Assembly (NCBI GenBank): GCA_026129745.1
Contig: JAHCHL010000002.1
Span: forward strand, 1 to 64,000
DNA length: 64,000 nucleotides
Direction: 5' to 3'
Origin: Fimbriimonadales bacterium
GTDB taxonomy: Bacteria; Armatimonadota; Fimbriimonadia; Fimbriimonadales; ATM1
Of the stretch, positions 44,911-54,631 are shown in pieces. The notes below the pieces were generated by a model. That model was not told the origin of the DNA, ran no database searches, and saw only the letters and a program-made list of their open reading frames with translations. Position numbers and translations under genes: made by a program. The first letter of the stretch is position 1, and every line of letters begins with the position of its first letter.

Positions 44911-45483
44911 ATGGCCTATATGCGAATCAGTTATCAGAGCCTCGGACGCCCAGACATGCCGGGCTGGATCGAATTGCGCGGCATCGGACGGATCCTTGTG
45001 GACGAGGAAAGCTTGCAGCAGGCGTTAGAATACGATGGCCAAGTGGCATGGGTATTAGAAAGACTTTCCCCATCTGATTTCACGTCGCATGACTTTTTGG
45101 GGGTCGAACACTACGCATTGGGAGACGCCGTGCCATTGAAAGAACTGACACCGGATGACCCTGTTCCTGACGAACGGGCCTATCCCGTTCATTATCCGGA
45201 CAAGGATGATGAGTTCGAGCCATGGCTGAGGGAGTTTCTACTGGAACTGCCTGTTGCAGACCGAGTTCTCAATTTGCCTCAAGAGAAGATCAATATGCTG
45301 GAAGACGCCGCAAGCGACTACTTTTCGGCTCGCAATTCAGGAACGAGTCTGCAGGAAAGCAAACGCGCTGTGATGAATGCGCTGCGAGAACTCTTGAGCA
45401 TTATTTCGCATCATCCGGAGTTCGGGGAGTCACTTGCAGGAGCACTGGGACTTACCGGCAAGGCGAACAGCAACCGGCGATAA
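44911..45483 (+). CDS. hypothetical protein
   Basis: A 190-residue protein of unknown function, starting at ATG 44911 or 44920 (the frame is open further upstream but overlaps ileS). It is soluble, acidic in the middle (a DKDDEFEPW stretch) and helical at the C-terminus. The stretch MPGWIELRGIGRILVDEESLQQALEY and the SARNSGTSLQESK region suggest a small globular domain plus helices. I recognise no family. The methyltransferase gene follows with a 7-bp gap. Confidence 0.6.
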   Translation: MAYMRISYQSLGRPDMPGWIELRGIGRILVDEESLQQALEYDGQVAWVLERLSPSDFTSHDFLGVEHYALGDAVPLKELTPDDPVPDERAYPVHYPDKDDEFEPWLREFLLELPVADRVLNLPQEKINMLEDAASDYFSARNSGTSLQESKRAVMNALRELLSIISHHPEFGESLAGALGLTGKANSNRR

Positions 45484-45490
45484 GAAGACA

Positions 45491-46501
45491 TTGCGTTCAC
45501 GAGAAAGAATCGTAACGCTTTCGAGCTATCAAGCGCGCGCACTGTTGAAGGCTCGTTCGGATGGACTGCGCCATTGCACGTCTACAGCCGATCTGAACTA
45601 CTCTCGCGCTAAAGTCGAATTGATTGAGGAGGGTGTCAGGTTTTCAAATGGGTTCTTCATTGATTGGAAAGCGATCGATGAGATCAAGGATGCAGGAAGA
45701 AAGTGCTTCGAGTTTTCCGACGAGGGCGCTTGGGAGATCATGATTTTTTCGGACTCGACGAAATGGCTTCGACAGTTGGCTGCGACGCATGGCGCGCCCA
45801 CGATGCTCGTGTCCGGAAAGCCGATGCATCGCATCAAGGACATCGATCCGATGGAGGACACGAAACGGAAGATCGCAGCGGTTTCGCCCATTCGTGGCCG
45901 CGTTCTCGATACTGCCACAGGGCTGGGCTATACGGCCATTGAGGCGGCAAGAAGCGCGAAGAGCGTCGTTACGGTGGAGTTAGATCCTGCATCGATTGAA
46001 ATCGCCAAGCACAACCCTTGGTCGAATGCGCTGTTTGAGAACGAACGCATCAAGATTGTCATCGGAAGCGCATTCGACGTTATCGATGAGTTTCGCGATG
46101 GCGAATTCGATTTGGTGATTCATGATCCACCGACGATGTCGCTTGCTGGCGAGCTTTATTCTTTGGAGTTTTACACGAAAGCTGTGCGTGTGCTCGGTCG
46201 GCGAGGAAAGATGTTTCATTACACGGGAGACCCTGAAAGTGGATTGGGCGCAAGCACAACGCGTGGCGTGATTCGGAGGATGCACGAGGCGGGATTTCGC
46301 AAGGTGATTCGCCATCCTGAGGCGTTCGGCGTGGTCGGTTACAAGGGAGAGGCTGGGCGCGGAAGCAGAGAGCGCCAATTGCGCCGAGACATCGACCGAA
46401 CAAAACGCGAGAGAAACCCGTCGAAGATTCGGAATACGTACGTTCGTTTTTCGGGCGATGCAGCCAGGGGGCGAACGGCGAGGACATCGTTGTCCAAGTA
46501 G
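45491..46501 (+). CDS. SAM-dependent methyltransferase, spermine-synthase-like fold
   Basis: About 336 residues if started at TTG 45491; the frame is open upstream to TTG 45434, inside the previous gene. A ~110-residue N-terminal domain is followed by a class I methyltransferase core: GRVLDTATGLGYTAIEAAR (motif I), VVTVELDPASIEIAKHNP (motif II) and FDLVIHDPPTMSLAGELYS (motif IV). The DPP motif resembles rRNA or protein methyltransferases, and similar proteins in archaea are annotated as predicted methyltransferases. Substrate unknown. Confidence 0.78.
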   Translation: MRSRERIVTLSSYQARALLKARSDGLRHCTSTADLNYSRAKVELIEEGVRFSNGFFIDWKAIDEIKDAGRKCFEFSDEGAWEIMIFSDSTKWLRQLAATHGAPTMLVSGKPMHRIKDIDPMEDTKRKIAAVSPIRGRVLDTATGLGYTAIEAARSAKSVVTVELDPASIEIAKHNPWSNALFENERIKIVIGSAFDVIDEFRDGEFDLVIHDPPTMSLAGELYSLEFYTKAVRVLGRRGKMFHYTGDPESGLGASTTRGVIRRMHEAGFRKVIRHPEAFGVVGYKGEAGRGSRERQLRRDIDRTKRERNPSKIRNTYVRFSGDAARGRTARTSLSK

Positions 46502-46511
46502 CAACCATCCA

Positions 46512-46533
46512 GGCTCTCGCTTACGCGGGAGCC
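46512..46533. terminator. hairpin terminator between convergent genes
   Basis: GGCTCTCGC at 46512-46520 pairs with GCGGGAGCC at 46525-46533 (one T-G wobble) around a 4-base loop, followed by TTCCTTC. It sits between the methyltransferase stop and the Ppx/GppA stop. Confidence 0.7.
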
Positions 46534-46541
46534 TTCCTTCA

Positions 46542-47453
46542 TTAATCGAAGTCCAGCATCGCGTGCCGCCATCCTTTCGTGCTGACATAACAGCCAAGAG
46601 AGTGGACGGCCTGCAACGATCGTTCAAGAATGAGTGCTCCGATGTGAATCGTAAACTCGCGTCCGGGTTCGATTCCTGGCAATTTTGCTCGTTCTTCGAC
46701 CGTCATTCGTGCGAGTGCGGCAGCGAATTTGCTGATCTCTTCGAAGTCGAGATAGGCGCCATGAACTCGTTTTGGATTCCATGGAGTGATTTCATCTCGT
46801 ATCGAAATCAGATTGGTCGCGGATGCGCCCAATGCGACGACTGTTCCGACGCGATCCTTCAGATATTGAAATCCGAGTTTGTCGTCGATCTCTTTCGAAG
46901 CTCTCAAAAGGTCGGGGCCGTCGCAGACGTGTTGGTCTGCTGGAAGTGATGCGAGGCCAAGCGTTCCGACTGCGAAGCTTTGCTGAAAAACCGGCGTGTC
47001 GTTATGCATCGTCGAGATTTCGGTGCTGTGCCCGCCGATATCGATGATCGTAATCGGATTGTATGTCGCGAATGTGGGATCGGTGCAAACGCTGAGTAAG
47101 CCCAAACGAGCTTCGTCGTCCGCAGAAAGAACTTCCACCGGAGTGCCTTGGCGATTCGCACGCTCTTTGAATTCTTCGGCATTGCTTGCTAATCTTGCCG
47201 CCATTGTCGCAAATGCGCGCGGTGTCGCGTTGAGTCTTTCTGCGCGCTGCCATGCATTTCGCATTGCGACGAGGCATCGCTGCATCGAACTTTCGCTTAG
47301 ATTGCCCGTTCGTTTCGTGTTTTTGCCGAGCGCGGTCACTTCGCTGGTGTCTGCGATTTCGATCCACTCGGATCCGTTCCATTCCGCTACGACGAGAAGC
47401 AGCGAGTTTGAGCCGACATCGATGACAGCTCTTCTTTCGCCGACTTTCGGCAC
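46542..47453 (-). CDS. Ppx/GppA-family exopolyphosphatase/(p)ppGpp phosphatase
   Basis: A 303-residue ASKHA-fold protein. The phosphate loops are RAVIDVGSNSLLLVV and TIIDIGGHSTEIS; the family TAARLASN-type stretch is present. It is the short form without the C-terminal HD domain. Whether polyphosphate or pppGpp is the substrate cannot be told. The GTG start (TAGTG) overlaps the stop of the dioxygenase gene upstream by one base. Confidence 0.87.
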   Translation of the reverse strand: MPKVGERRAVIDVGSNSLLLVVAEWNGSEWIEIADTSEVTALGKNTKRTGNLSESSMQRCLVAMRNAWQRAERLNATPRAFATMAARLASNAEEFKERANRQGTPVEVLSADDEARLGLLSVCTDPTFATYNPITIIDIGGHSTEISTMHNDTPVFQQSFAVGTLGLASLPADQHVCDGPDLLRASKEIDDKLGFQYLKDRVGTVVALGASATNLISIRDEITPWNPKRVHGAYLDFEEISKFAAALARMTVEERAKLPGIEPGREFTIHIGALILERSLQAVHSLGCYVSTKGWRHAMLDFD

Positions 47454-48247
47454 TAATGCGGACCTTCGAAGGCGACCCCGCAGGGGCTGCCCATTTGGGA
47501 CGCTGCGTTTTCGAATTCTTCACCGCTCATGCGAATAAGCGGATTGTAAAAAGATGCTGACTCTGTCGAACGCGCGCCGATGTAATGACAGATGAATGAC
47601 CTTCTCGAACGATCTTGCGTCGTGTTTGGGCCACTGCCATGAATCGTGGTGCCGAGAAAGAACAAACAGTCACCCGGCTCCATAACCATTGGGACTTCGG
47701 TGTAACCATCGGGCGTCGCGACGTGGTGCCCAGTGAACGACTTCGTGTGATCGGCTTCTCCTGGGCATTGCAATTCAAGTTTGTGGGAACCTGGCACGCA
47801 AATGAGGCAACCGTTTTCTTCGTCGCATGGATCGATCGCGATCCAGGCTGCCATGCAACCGAGAGCATCGTTCGCTTGGAGGTAGAGGTTGTCTTGGTGC
47901 GGGGCTTGTCCGGGCGTTCCTGGAGGTTTCCAGTAATACATCGTCTGCGCCGCGATGGGTTCGTCGTCGAGGACCGCACCGACGACTGCCGCGATGCGAG
48001 GATCGAGGAGATAGTTTCGGCTGAGTTCGTCGAATCGGTGGGGGTGGATGATGCGGGGATACCTTTCGCATGAGTTCACGACGCCTTGTTCGTCGCGACT
48101 GAAGTAACCGGGTACGCCTTCGCTCCAAATCTGTTCGAATCGCTCTTTGATCCGGTCGATTTCGGCTTTCGAGAAGAGGCTCTTGACGAGCACGAATCCG
48201 TCTCGTTCGACTGCCGCTTTGAGGTTGGCCAGGTCCATTTCCATCAT
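47453..48247 (-). CDS. phytanoyl-CoA dioxygenase (PhyH) family protein
   Basis: A 264-residue Fe(II)/2-oxoglutarate oxygenase. The iron-binding pair is in APHQDNLY (HxD) and the distal His in TTIHGSGPN; the 2-oxoglutarate Arg is probably in QDRSRRSF. Length matches ectoine-hydroxylase/PhyH-like enzymes; the substrate is unknown. Starts with ATG ATG-like codons after a 32-bp divergent gap to the histidine kinase. Confidence 0.86.
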   Translation of the reverse strand: MMEMDLANLKAAVERDGFVLVKSLFSKAEIDRIKERFEQIWSEGVPGYFSRDEQGVVNSCERYPRIIHPHRFDELSRNYLLDPRIAAVVGAVLDDEPIAAQTMYYWKPPGTPGQAPHQDNLYLQANDALGCMAAWIAIDPCDEENGCLICVPGSHKLELQCPGEADHTKSFTGHHVATPDGYTEVPMVMEPGDCLFFLGTTIHGSGPNTTQDRSRRSFICHYIGARSTESASFYNPLIRMSGEEFENAASQMGSPCGVAFEGPH

Positions 48248-48279
48248 TTTATCACTCGCTACCGTTTATAATCGGTACC

Positions 48280-50010
48280 GTGCGGCATCTTGCCGAGCTC
48301 GACGAACTTCTTCACAATGTCCTTTTGGCGAGGGACGTGGTTTCGTCGCTTTACAAGGTTTGCGAGTTGGCGTCGCTTTCCACTGGGGCGCGCAATACGA
48401 TGATCGCTCACTACAGCGAGTCGAAGGGGTACATGACTTTGCGTGCGGGGATCGGTGCGGACTGGCGACCCGAAATGCTCGGCGAGCGGATCAACGTTGG
48501 GGTCGATGTCGAGGAAGGGATCTCAGCCTATGTCGCGGCGACCGGCGAGAGCTTTGTCAGCGGCGATGTGACGAACGAGCCTCGCTATCGATTGTTGATT
48601 GAAGGAAGCAGAAGCGAGCTTGCTTCGCCGATTTTCGATCGCTACAACCGCGTTCGCGGTGTGCTGAATTTGGAATCGCCTGATTTGAATCACTTTTCGG
48701 AGGATCAGATTCGATGGGCGGAGCTGCTCGCGCAGGTCGCATCGATCGCGCTGGAGATCGAGGATTCCGAGTTGCGCGAAGACGCGCTCTTGAAGGTGGG
48801 AACGGCGCTCGACGTCGCGCAGACGGAAGAGGAGCTTCTTAAGAGCGTCGAGGAAGTGACGGACGCGGTTATGCGCGTCACGGCGTATTCCATTTTCTTG
48901 TGGGATGATCAGGAACAGGCGTTCGTATTGCGGGACACCGTTGGCAAGTCCGCGCTGTCGAGGGATGCGCGCTACAAGCCCGGCGAAGGATGCACCGGTT
49001 GGGTTTGCCAGCACGGCGAGCCGATTCTATTGGACGATCCGCAGACTGATCCAAGGTGGAAGGGAAAGCATCTCGAGATCGCTGCCGAGAGCATTCACTC
49101 ATACATTTGCGTTCCAATCAAGTCGGGGGGGCGCATTCTGGGCGCCATGCGGGCGATTCGCAAGAAGGGAAAAAATCCTTATATCGACGTTCGGTTTACA
49201 GAGCGAGAGTTGCGGTTGCTCAGCGCAATCGCGGAACAGCTTGGAACTGGCCTCGAGAAGATTCGGTCGTTGAAGAAGTTGATTACGAGCGAGCGCATGG
49301 CGGCTTGGGGCGAGTTAAGTGCGCGCAGTTCACACATGATTGGGAACCGGGTTTTCGCCATTGCAGGGGACGCGAACGAACTGAAGTACATGCTCAACGA
49401 AGAGCCATTTCCAAAGGAAAAAGCTTTAGAGCTTTTGGATCATATGCAAGACAGCATTCGAAAGCTCGAAAGCATTCTGCAGGACTATCGGGATTTCGTC
49501 ACGGCGACAAAGCTGCACTTTGCGACGAACAATCTCGCAACGGTTGTGCGAGAAGCGGCAACGAGCGTTTTGCCCGAAGGCGGGCCAATCAAAGCCGTGT
49601 TCGAAGAGCTGGATGAGCTGCCCGAGTTTCGATTTGACACACAAAAAGTCGAACGTGCGGTGAGCGAATTGGTCGAGAACGCGACACACTATATGTCATC
49701 GGGTGTCGTCACAACTCGCGTCGGATTGTCGACGGAAGATGATCTTGCGGCGGCGAACATCAAACCACGCGGACTTAAGTATGCGAAGATCGAAGTGGAG
49801 GATCAAGGCCCTGGCGTCCCTTCAGAGTTCAAGCAGAAGATTTTCGACGCTTACTATTCATCTCGTGCGAAAGGGATGGGCCTTGGGCTGAGCATTGTGA
49901 AAGGCATCGTCGATGCGCATGAAGGCTACATTTTTGAGAACGGTGTTGCAGGACAAGGAGCGAAGTTTGTGATTCTGCTCCCGATGCGAGCGAACGGCGG
50001 CGAGAGTTAG
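48280..50010 (+). CDS. GAF-domain sensor histidine kinase (soluble)
   Basis: A 576-residue protein with two GAF domains (~10-165 and ~185-325; LNLESPDLNHFSEDQIRWAE and GWVCQHGEPILLDDPQTDPR are typical). A dimerisation helix with the His region WGELSARSSHMIGNR follows, then an ATPase domain: N box ELVENATHYM, G1 DQGPGVPSEF, G2 GMGLGLSIVKGI. There are no transmembrane segments, so it senses a cytoplasmic cue. No response regulator gene is adjacent. The GTG start is used. It overlaps the convergent M48 gene by 4 bp. Confidence 0.87.
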   Translation: MRHLAELDELLHNVLLARDVVSSLYKVCELASLSTGARNTMIAHYSESKGYMTLRAGIGADWRPEMLGERINVGVDVEEGISAYVAATGESFVSGDVTNEPRYRLLIEGSRSELASPIFDRYNRVRGVLNLESPDLNHFSEDQIRWAELLAQVASIALEIEDSELREDALLKVGTALDVAQTEEELLKSVEEVTDAVMRVTAYSIFLWDDQEQAFVLRDTVGKSALSRDARYKPGEGCTGWVCQHGEPILLDDPQTDPRWKGKHLEIAAESIHSYICVPIKSGGRILGAMRAIRKKGKNPYIDVRFTERELRLLSAIAEQLGTGLEKIRSLKKLITSERMAAWGELSARSSHMIGNRVFAIAGDANELKYMLNEEPFPKEKALELLDHMQDSIRKLESILQDYRDFVTATKLHFATNNLATVVREAATSVLPEGGPIKAVFEELDELPEFRFDTQKVERAVSELVENATHYMSSGVVTTRVGLSTEDDLAAANIKPRGLKYAKIEVEDQGPGVPSEFKQKIFDAYYSSRAKGMGLGLSIVKGIVDAHEGYIFENGVAGQGAKFVILLPMRANGGES

Positions 50011-50873
50011 ACCGCGGCGCTCTGTTCGATTCGCGGATAGATCCCGTGCAAGATCTTTCGATAGTCGCCGGTTTCAGCCCACTTTTCAAGTTGCTGTGCA
50101 CGGTAAACGGGCATTGGGTGCGTAAACGCCCAAGTCGAAGTGAAGTAGAGAATCACTTTCCCGAGTTGGTCGAGTGGTGACGCTTCTTGATAAGCTCGCG
50201 CTTGATCCATGAACGCTTCGATGTTCTCTTCGCTTGAGAAACGATTTGGACCGCTGGTGAGGCGGAGATTCGCGTGGAGCGAAGTGTCCAAGCTTTGTGA
50301 CACAAGAAGGCCTGCGCGGTCGCAACTGATTTCTGATTGTCTCATCCATTCGTAGAACGCGAAGATCAGACCAATCGCAGCGGCGTCTCCGAGAATCGGC
50401 AGCCTTCGTCCGAGCGCTTGCAAGAGCGGCACAAGCAGCCGGCCGACCATGTGATAGAGCATGTGCCCGGATTTGATGTGCCCGAGTTCGTGTCCGATGA
50501 GATGATAGAGTTCTTCGTCGGTCAGCGTGTCGACCATCGAATTTCTAAGCGTCACGAACGGCCTTTCGACTCCGCCTGCGAAAGCGTTCGGGAACGGGTT
50601 GCTTGTCAGATAAAGCTCCGGTTCCGGGACATCGAGGACTTCGCAGCACTCTTGAAAGATGCCGTAGATCGTGTGGTATTGCTTGGGTCCGCACCGAACC
50701 GACATCGCCATGTTCAGGCAATAGAACCATCGGTCGAGGCCAAGTTCGCTGAATTTCCGCAAGACGGCTGGGAGCAACGGCACTCTTTCGAGGGCTGCGA
50801 GAGCCTTTCGGTCCGCTTCCGTTGTGAATGCGTCGGGGCTTATGCCCTCGAGGATGATCCTACGATCCGGCAC
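50007..50873 (-). CDS. M48-family zinc metallopeptidase
   Basis: A 288-residue protein with the zinc motif HLIGHELGHIKSGH and the third ligand region SEISCDRAG, as in HtpX/Ste24-like M48 peptidases. One or two hydrophobic stretches (LLVPLLQALGRRLPILG and AAAIGLIFAFY) lie between the motifs and could attach it to the membrane. No N-terminal transmembrane pair, so it belongs to the soluble-start M48B-like group. Probable role in protein quality control (family inference). Confidence 0.87.
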   Translation of the reverse strand: MPDRRIILEGISPDAFTTEADRKALAALERVPLLPAVLRKFSELGLDRWFYCLNMAMSVRCGPKQYHTIYGIFQECCEVLDVPEPELYLTSNPFPNAFAGGVERPFVTLRNSMVDTLTDEELYHLIGHELGHIKSGHMLYHMVGRLLVPLLQALGRRLPILGDAAAIGLIFAFYEWMRQSEISCDRAGLLVSQSLDTSLHANLRLTSGPNRFSSEENIEAFMDQARAYQEASPLDQLGKVILYFTSTWAFTHPMPVYRAQQLEKWAETGDYRKILHGIYPRIEQSAAV

Positions 50874-50926
50874 ATTCGAGAGTACGGTTCAGAGAATCGA
50901 ATGGTTGCGGTACTCTTCGACATTCG

Positions 50927-52255
50927 ATGGCCAGGGTCGCTTTCACAACTTTGGGCTGCAAAGTCAACCAGTACGAAACGCAACGGATCTTAGAGTCTTT
51001 CGAGGGCGCGGGGTTCGAGATCGTCGCATTCAATGACATTGCCGACGTGTATGTAATCAACACTTGCAGTGTTACGGGCAACGCCGAGAGCAAGAGTCGG
51101 CAAACGGTTCGGCGAGCTTCGAGACAGAATCCGAATGCAAAAGTCATCGTCACCGGTTGTGCTGGGCAAATGTCGATCAATCGTGGCGAGACGTTCGATG
51201 CGGCGCATTTAGTGGTACCAAATCCGAACAAACTCGATACACTCAATTATTTTCTTGAGGTGTTTCCAGAATACAGATCGATCGCTTCGGCTGCAAGTGT
51301 TGTGAGGAGTGATCAGCACTTCGGTGGACGAACTCGCGCGACGGTGAAGATTCAGGACGGGTGCAGCGTGATGTGTTCGTATTGCAGCATTCCGTTTACG
51401 AGGCCCGGTTTGACGAGCAGAGATCATAAAGAAGTGATCGATGAGATTCGCAAACTTGGAAGGCGCGGGTATCGGGAGATTGTCCTTACCGGTGTTTTGA
51501 TTGGCGCATACGGTCCGGACAGTGGGAGCGGAGGGCCGGGATTCGAGGAACTGATTGCCATGATCGAAGACGTTTCGGAGATCGACCGCATTCGCATTTC
51601 CAGCATCGAGATGCGACAGGTTTCCGAACGCCTCATCGACATGATGAAGAGACAAGATTCGAAGATTGCGGCGCACTTGCACATCCCATTGCAGGCTGGA
51701 AGCACAAAGGTGCTGAGCGAAATGAATCGGCCGTATTCACAGAGCGATTACATTCGCCTTTGCGAATCTCTTTATGCTGAGCTGCCGGACGTTGCAATAA
51801 CGACCGACATTATGGTTGGGTTTCCCACTGAGAGCGAAGCGGACTTTCAGGAGACGGTTCATGTGTGTGAAACCGTGCGGTTCGCGAAAGCGCACTTGTT
51901 CCGGTTCAGTCCGCGATTTGGGACGCCGGCAGACAAATGGGGCGATGCCGTGTCAGCACAAGAGAAACAAAGGAGGAGCACGGTTTTGAATGAAATCACC
52001 GGCCGCACTCGATGTGAATTTGTTCAGAGGTTCGTTGGTCGGAGGTTGAGCGTGCTCGTCGAAAGCAAATCGCCGCGCGACGGACTGTTACGGGGCCACA
52101 CCGGGAACTACATCGAGGTGGAGTTCGCCGGCCCTCAGTCTTTGGTCGGTGAGATTACGAATGTGGAGATCGTTTCGGAGTGCGATGGAGTCGCCACCGG
52201 CGAACTTGCTGCGAAAGTTCCGACCATGAGCAAGCAGTTAACCGTCTTGCAATAG
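50927..52255 (+). CDS. mtaB: tRNA t6A37 methylthiotransferase (MiaB family)
   Basis: A 442-residue radical-SAM enzyme that adds a methylthio group to t6A37. The N-terminal UPF0004 domain opens with FTTLGCKVNQYET, the MtaB-type signature, and has further cluster-binding cysteines (NTCSVTG, VTGCAGQ). The radical SAM motif is CSVMCSYCSIP, and a TRAM domain forms the last ~70 residues. It is followed by a HIT gene after 6 bp. Confidence 0.93.
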   Translation: MARVAFTTLGCKVNQYETQRILESFEGAGFEIVAFNDIADVYVINTCSVTGNAESKSRQTVRRASRQNPNAKVIVTGCAGQMSINRGETFDAAHLVVPNPNKLDTLNYFLEVFPEYRSIASAASVVRSDQHFGGRTRATVKIQDGCSVMCSYCSIPFTRPGLTSRDHKEVIDEIRKLGRRGYREIVLTGVLIGAYGPDSGSGGPGFEELIAMIEDVSEIDRIRISSIEMRQVSERLIDMMKRQDSKIAAHLHIPLQAGSTKVLSEMNRPYSQSDYIRLCESLYAELPDVAITTDIMVGFPTESEADFQETVHVCETVRFAKAHLFRFSPRFGTPADKWGDAVSAQEKQRRSTVLNEITGRTRCEFVQRFVGRRLSVLVESKSPRDGLLRGHTGNYIEVEFAGPQSLVGEITNVEIVSECDGVATGELAAKVPTMSKQLTVLQ

Positions 52256-52261
52256 GAAACT

Positions 52262-52597
52262 ATGGATTGTCTATTTTGCAAAATCGCATCGAAGGAGATT
52301 CCTTCAGACATCGTCTATGAAAACGACGAGGCAATCGCGTTTCGCGATTTGAACCCTCAGGCGCCGACGCATGTTCTGGTCATTCCGAAGAAGCATGTGG
52401 ACTCGATTTCGAAAACCGGCGAAGGCGATAATCTTCAAGCGCTTATGGCCGCCGCTGTGGAAGTCGCCAAGCTCGAGGGCCTTGAGCATACTGGTTTCAG
52501 GCTTGTCATCAACGATGGGCAGCATGGAGGGCAAACGGTGTTTCACTTGCACGTACACGTATTAGGCGGGCGTGTGATGACTTGGCCCCCAGGTTAG
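52262..52597 (+). CDS. hinT: HIT-family (HinT-like) nucleotide hydrolase
   Basis: A 111-residue protein with the histidine triad FHLHVHVLGGR at the C-terminus and CLFCKIASKEIPSDIVYE at the N-terminus, the standard HinT layout. The family hydrolyses purine nucleoside phosphoramidates. AGGA lies just before the ATG; cotranscribed with mtaB. Confidence 0.94.
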   Translation: MDCLFCKIASKEIPSDIVYENDEAIAFRDLNPQAPTHVLVIPKKHVDSISKTGEGDNLQALMAAAVEVAKLEGLEHTGFRLVINDGQHGGQTVFHLHVHVLGGRVMTWPPG

Positions 52598-52639
52598 CCA
52601 ATGCAGGAAACATTCCTGTAGGCGGAGAAATGGAGCGCA

Positions 52640-54631
52640 ATGCCCTCGGTTAATGAAATTGAAGCTGCGCGCGAGCGTGCGTTTCGCCAAGGCCACGAGG
52701 GCGCGATCGAGTTTCGCGAAGGTTTTACGATTCGCTCATTTTTGGGTGCGTTGTTCGTTGCCTTTGTCATGTTGCCGGGCGGATTGTTTTTGGGATTGGT
52801 CGCCGGGCAGGGCATCGGCGACGCCGCGGAGTGGGTCACGATCGTTCTGTTTGCGGAAGTAGCGCGTCGCAGTTTTCAACCTCTTCGAAAGCAAGAGATC
52901 TACATCCTGTTTTACATTGCGACGAGTCTAACAACGGTTATTGCCGCAGAAAGGGGGCTTGCGGGCGGTCCATTCGGAAATCTGATTTGGAACGCATTCA
53001 CGATTCAGTCGCCTGCGTTTTCCGGTTTTGCCGAACAGGTTCCTCAGTGGGCGGTTCCTGCGCCTGATTCGATTGCGATTATCGATCGGAGCTTTTTCGA
53101 TCCGGCGTGGACGCTTCCGATACTTCTCTTAGTTTTGACCGAGGGACTCATTCGGATGTCATGGATCGGAATGGGCTACACGCTTTTTCGGCTGACGAGC
53201 GATGTGGAGCGTTTGCCGTTTCCGATGGCACCGGTGGCAGCAGGCGGCGCGACTGCGCTTGCGGAGGCGGGTTCGAAATCGGAGTCATGGCGATGGAACG
53301 TGTTCAGCACCGGCGCGGTCGTCGGACTGATATTCGGTTTCTTTTACTTGGCGATTCCGATATTCACTGGGACGGTTTTTGGCAGCACGGTCGAGATCTT
53401 TCCGATTCCGTTCGCGGATTACACAAAGGCATTTGAAGCCGTTGCACCGGCAGCGATCATCGGCTTGAGTTTTTCGCTTGCGAATGTGCTTGCGGGCTTC
53501 GTCTTGCCGTTTCACATCGTTTTGGGAGCTGCGATCGGCTCGGTCGTTTGTCAGGTGATGCTGAATCCGATCTTATACCAATACGGTTTGCTTCCGAGCT
53601 ACACGAGCGGGGGCGCGTGGGCGACCAAGCTCGCAGTCGACATGGACTTTTGGCTGAGTGTCGGAATTGGGATTAACCTTGCGGTTGCGATCATCGGCAT
53701 TTGGTATGTGGGATCGATGCTTTTGAAGAACCGACGCGAAGTTGCCGCATCGCGGGTGTCGCTCGCACCGCCTCCTGGACGCGGCGATTTTCCGGTTTGG
53801 TATGGGATCATCGCTTATGCGATCGCGACATTTGGATTGATATTGCTTTGCAGGTGGCTCGTGCCGGACTTCCCGATTGGGTTGTTGCTTTTCTTTGGCT
53901 TGGTATGGAGTCCATTCAACAGTTACATCAGCGCGAGGATGATTGGACTGACGGGGCGCGGCGTCGGATTCCCTTATTTGAAGGAAGCAGTGGTCGTCGC
54001 ATCCGGTTACAAGAAAGTGGACATTTGGTATGCGCCCGTTCCGTTGCATGACCATGGCGGGACGGTTCAGCGGTTCCGCGAACTCGAACTGACTGGAACG
54101 AAGATCACGAGCTTGATCAAAGCGGAGATCGTTATGTTCCCTCTCATCATCCTTGCGAGCTTCTTTTTCTGGTCGTTCTTTTGGAAGGCGAGTCCCATCG
54201 AGAGCGGTCAATATCCCTATGCACAAATGGCATGGCCTTTCTTTGCGAACACGGAAGCGGTGTGGAAGCAGGTCAACCTTCCGACAGCTGAAGAAACCGG
54301 TACGAGCTTTCAAGCATTGAAGCCGCACTTGATTGCGATCGGCACAGGTGGAGGGCTGGCGATGTTCGGAGTATTCAGCTTCTTGAAGCTGCCGATTCTA
54401 ACGTTCTATGGATTTGCGGGGGGGGTCGGTTTGTGGCCTATGAACACGATTCCGCAGCTGCTTGGAGCATTCGCAGGACGGTATTACTTTGCGAGGCGAT
54501 ACGGAGAAGAGAGGTGGGCGGCTTATGCGCCGGTCTTGCTTGCCGGCTTCAGTTGTGGAAGCGGCCTCATTGCGATGGTGTCAATTGCTCTAGCGTTAAT
54601 TGCGAAGTCTGTGAGTACTCTTCCGTATTAG
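52640..54631 (+). CDS. OPT-like oligopeptide/metal transporter, multi-pass membrane protein
   Basis: A 663-residue protein with about 14 hydrophobic segments. The general layout, conserved Gly/Pro-rich membrane helices and the stretch LWPMNTIPQLLGAFAGRYYFARRYG near the end are reminiscent of OPT-family transporters, which take up peptides or metal chelates. I see no decisive signature, so the family call is moderate. The 3' end overlaps the convergent anti-sigma gene by 65 bp. GGAG precedes the ATG. Confidence 0.6.
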   Translation: MPSVNEIEAARERAFRQGHEGAIEFREGFTIRSFLGALFVAFVMLPGGLFLGLVAGQGIGDAAEWVTIVLFAEVARRSFQPLRKQEIYILFYIATSLTTVIAAERGLAGGPFGNLIWNAFTIQSPAFSGFAEQVPQWAVPAPDSIAIIDRSFFDPAWTLPILLLVLTEGLIRMSWIGMGYTLFRLTSDVERLPFPMAPVAAGGATALAEAGSKSESWRWNVFSTGAVVGLIFGFFYLAIPIFTGTVFGSTVEIFPIPFADYTKAFEAVAPAAIIGLSFSLANVLAGFVLPFHIVLGAAIGSVVCQVMLNPILYQYGLLPSYTSGGAWATKLAVDMDFWLSVGIGINLAVAIIGIWYVGSMLLKNRREVAASRVSLAPPPGRGDFPVWYGIIAYAIATFGLILLCRWLVPDFPIGLLLFFGLVWSPFNSYISARMIGLTGRGVGFPYLKEAVVVASGYKKVDIWYAPVPLHDHGGTVQRFRELELTGTKITSLIKAEIVMFPLIILASFFFWSFFWKASPIESGQYPYAQMAWPFFANTEAVWKQVNLPTAEETGTSFQALKPHLIAIGTGGGLAMFGVFSFLKLPILTFYGFAGGVGLWPMNTIPQLLGAFAGRYYFARRYGEERWAAYAPVLLAGFSCGSGLIAMVSIALALIAKSVSTLPY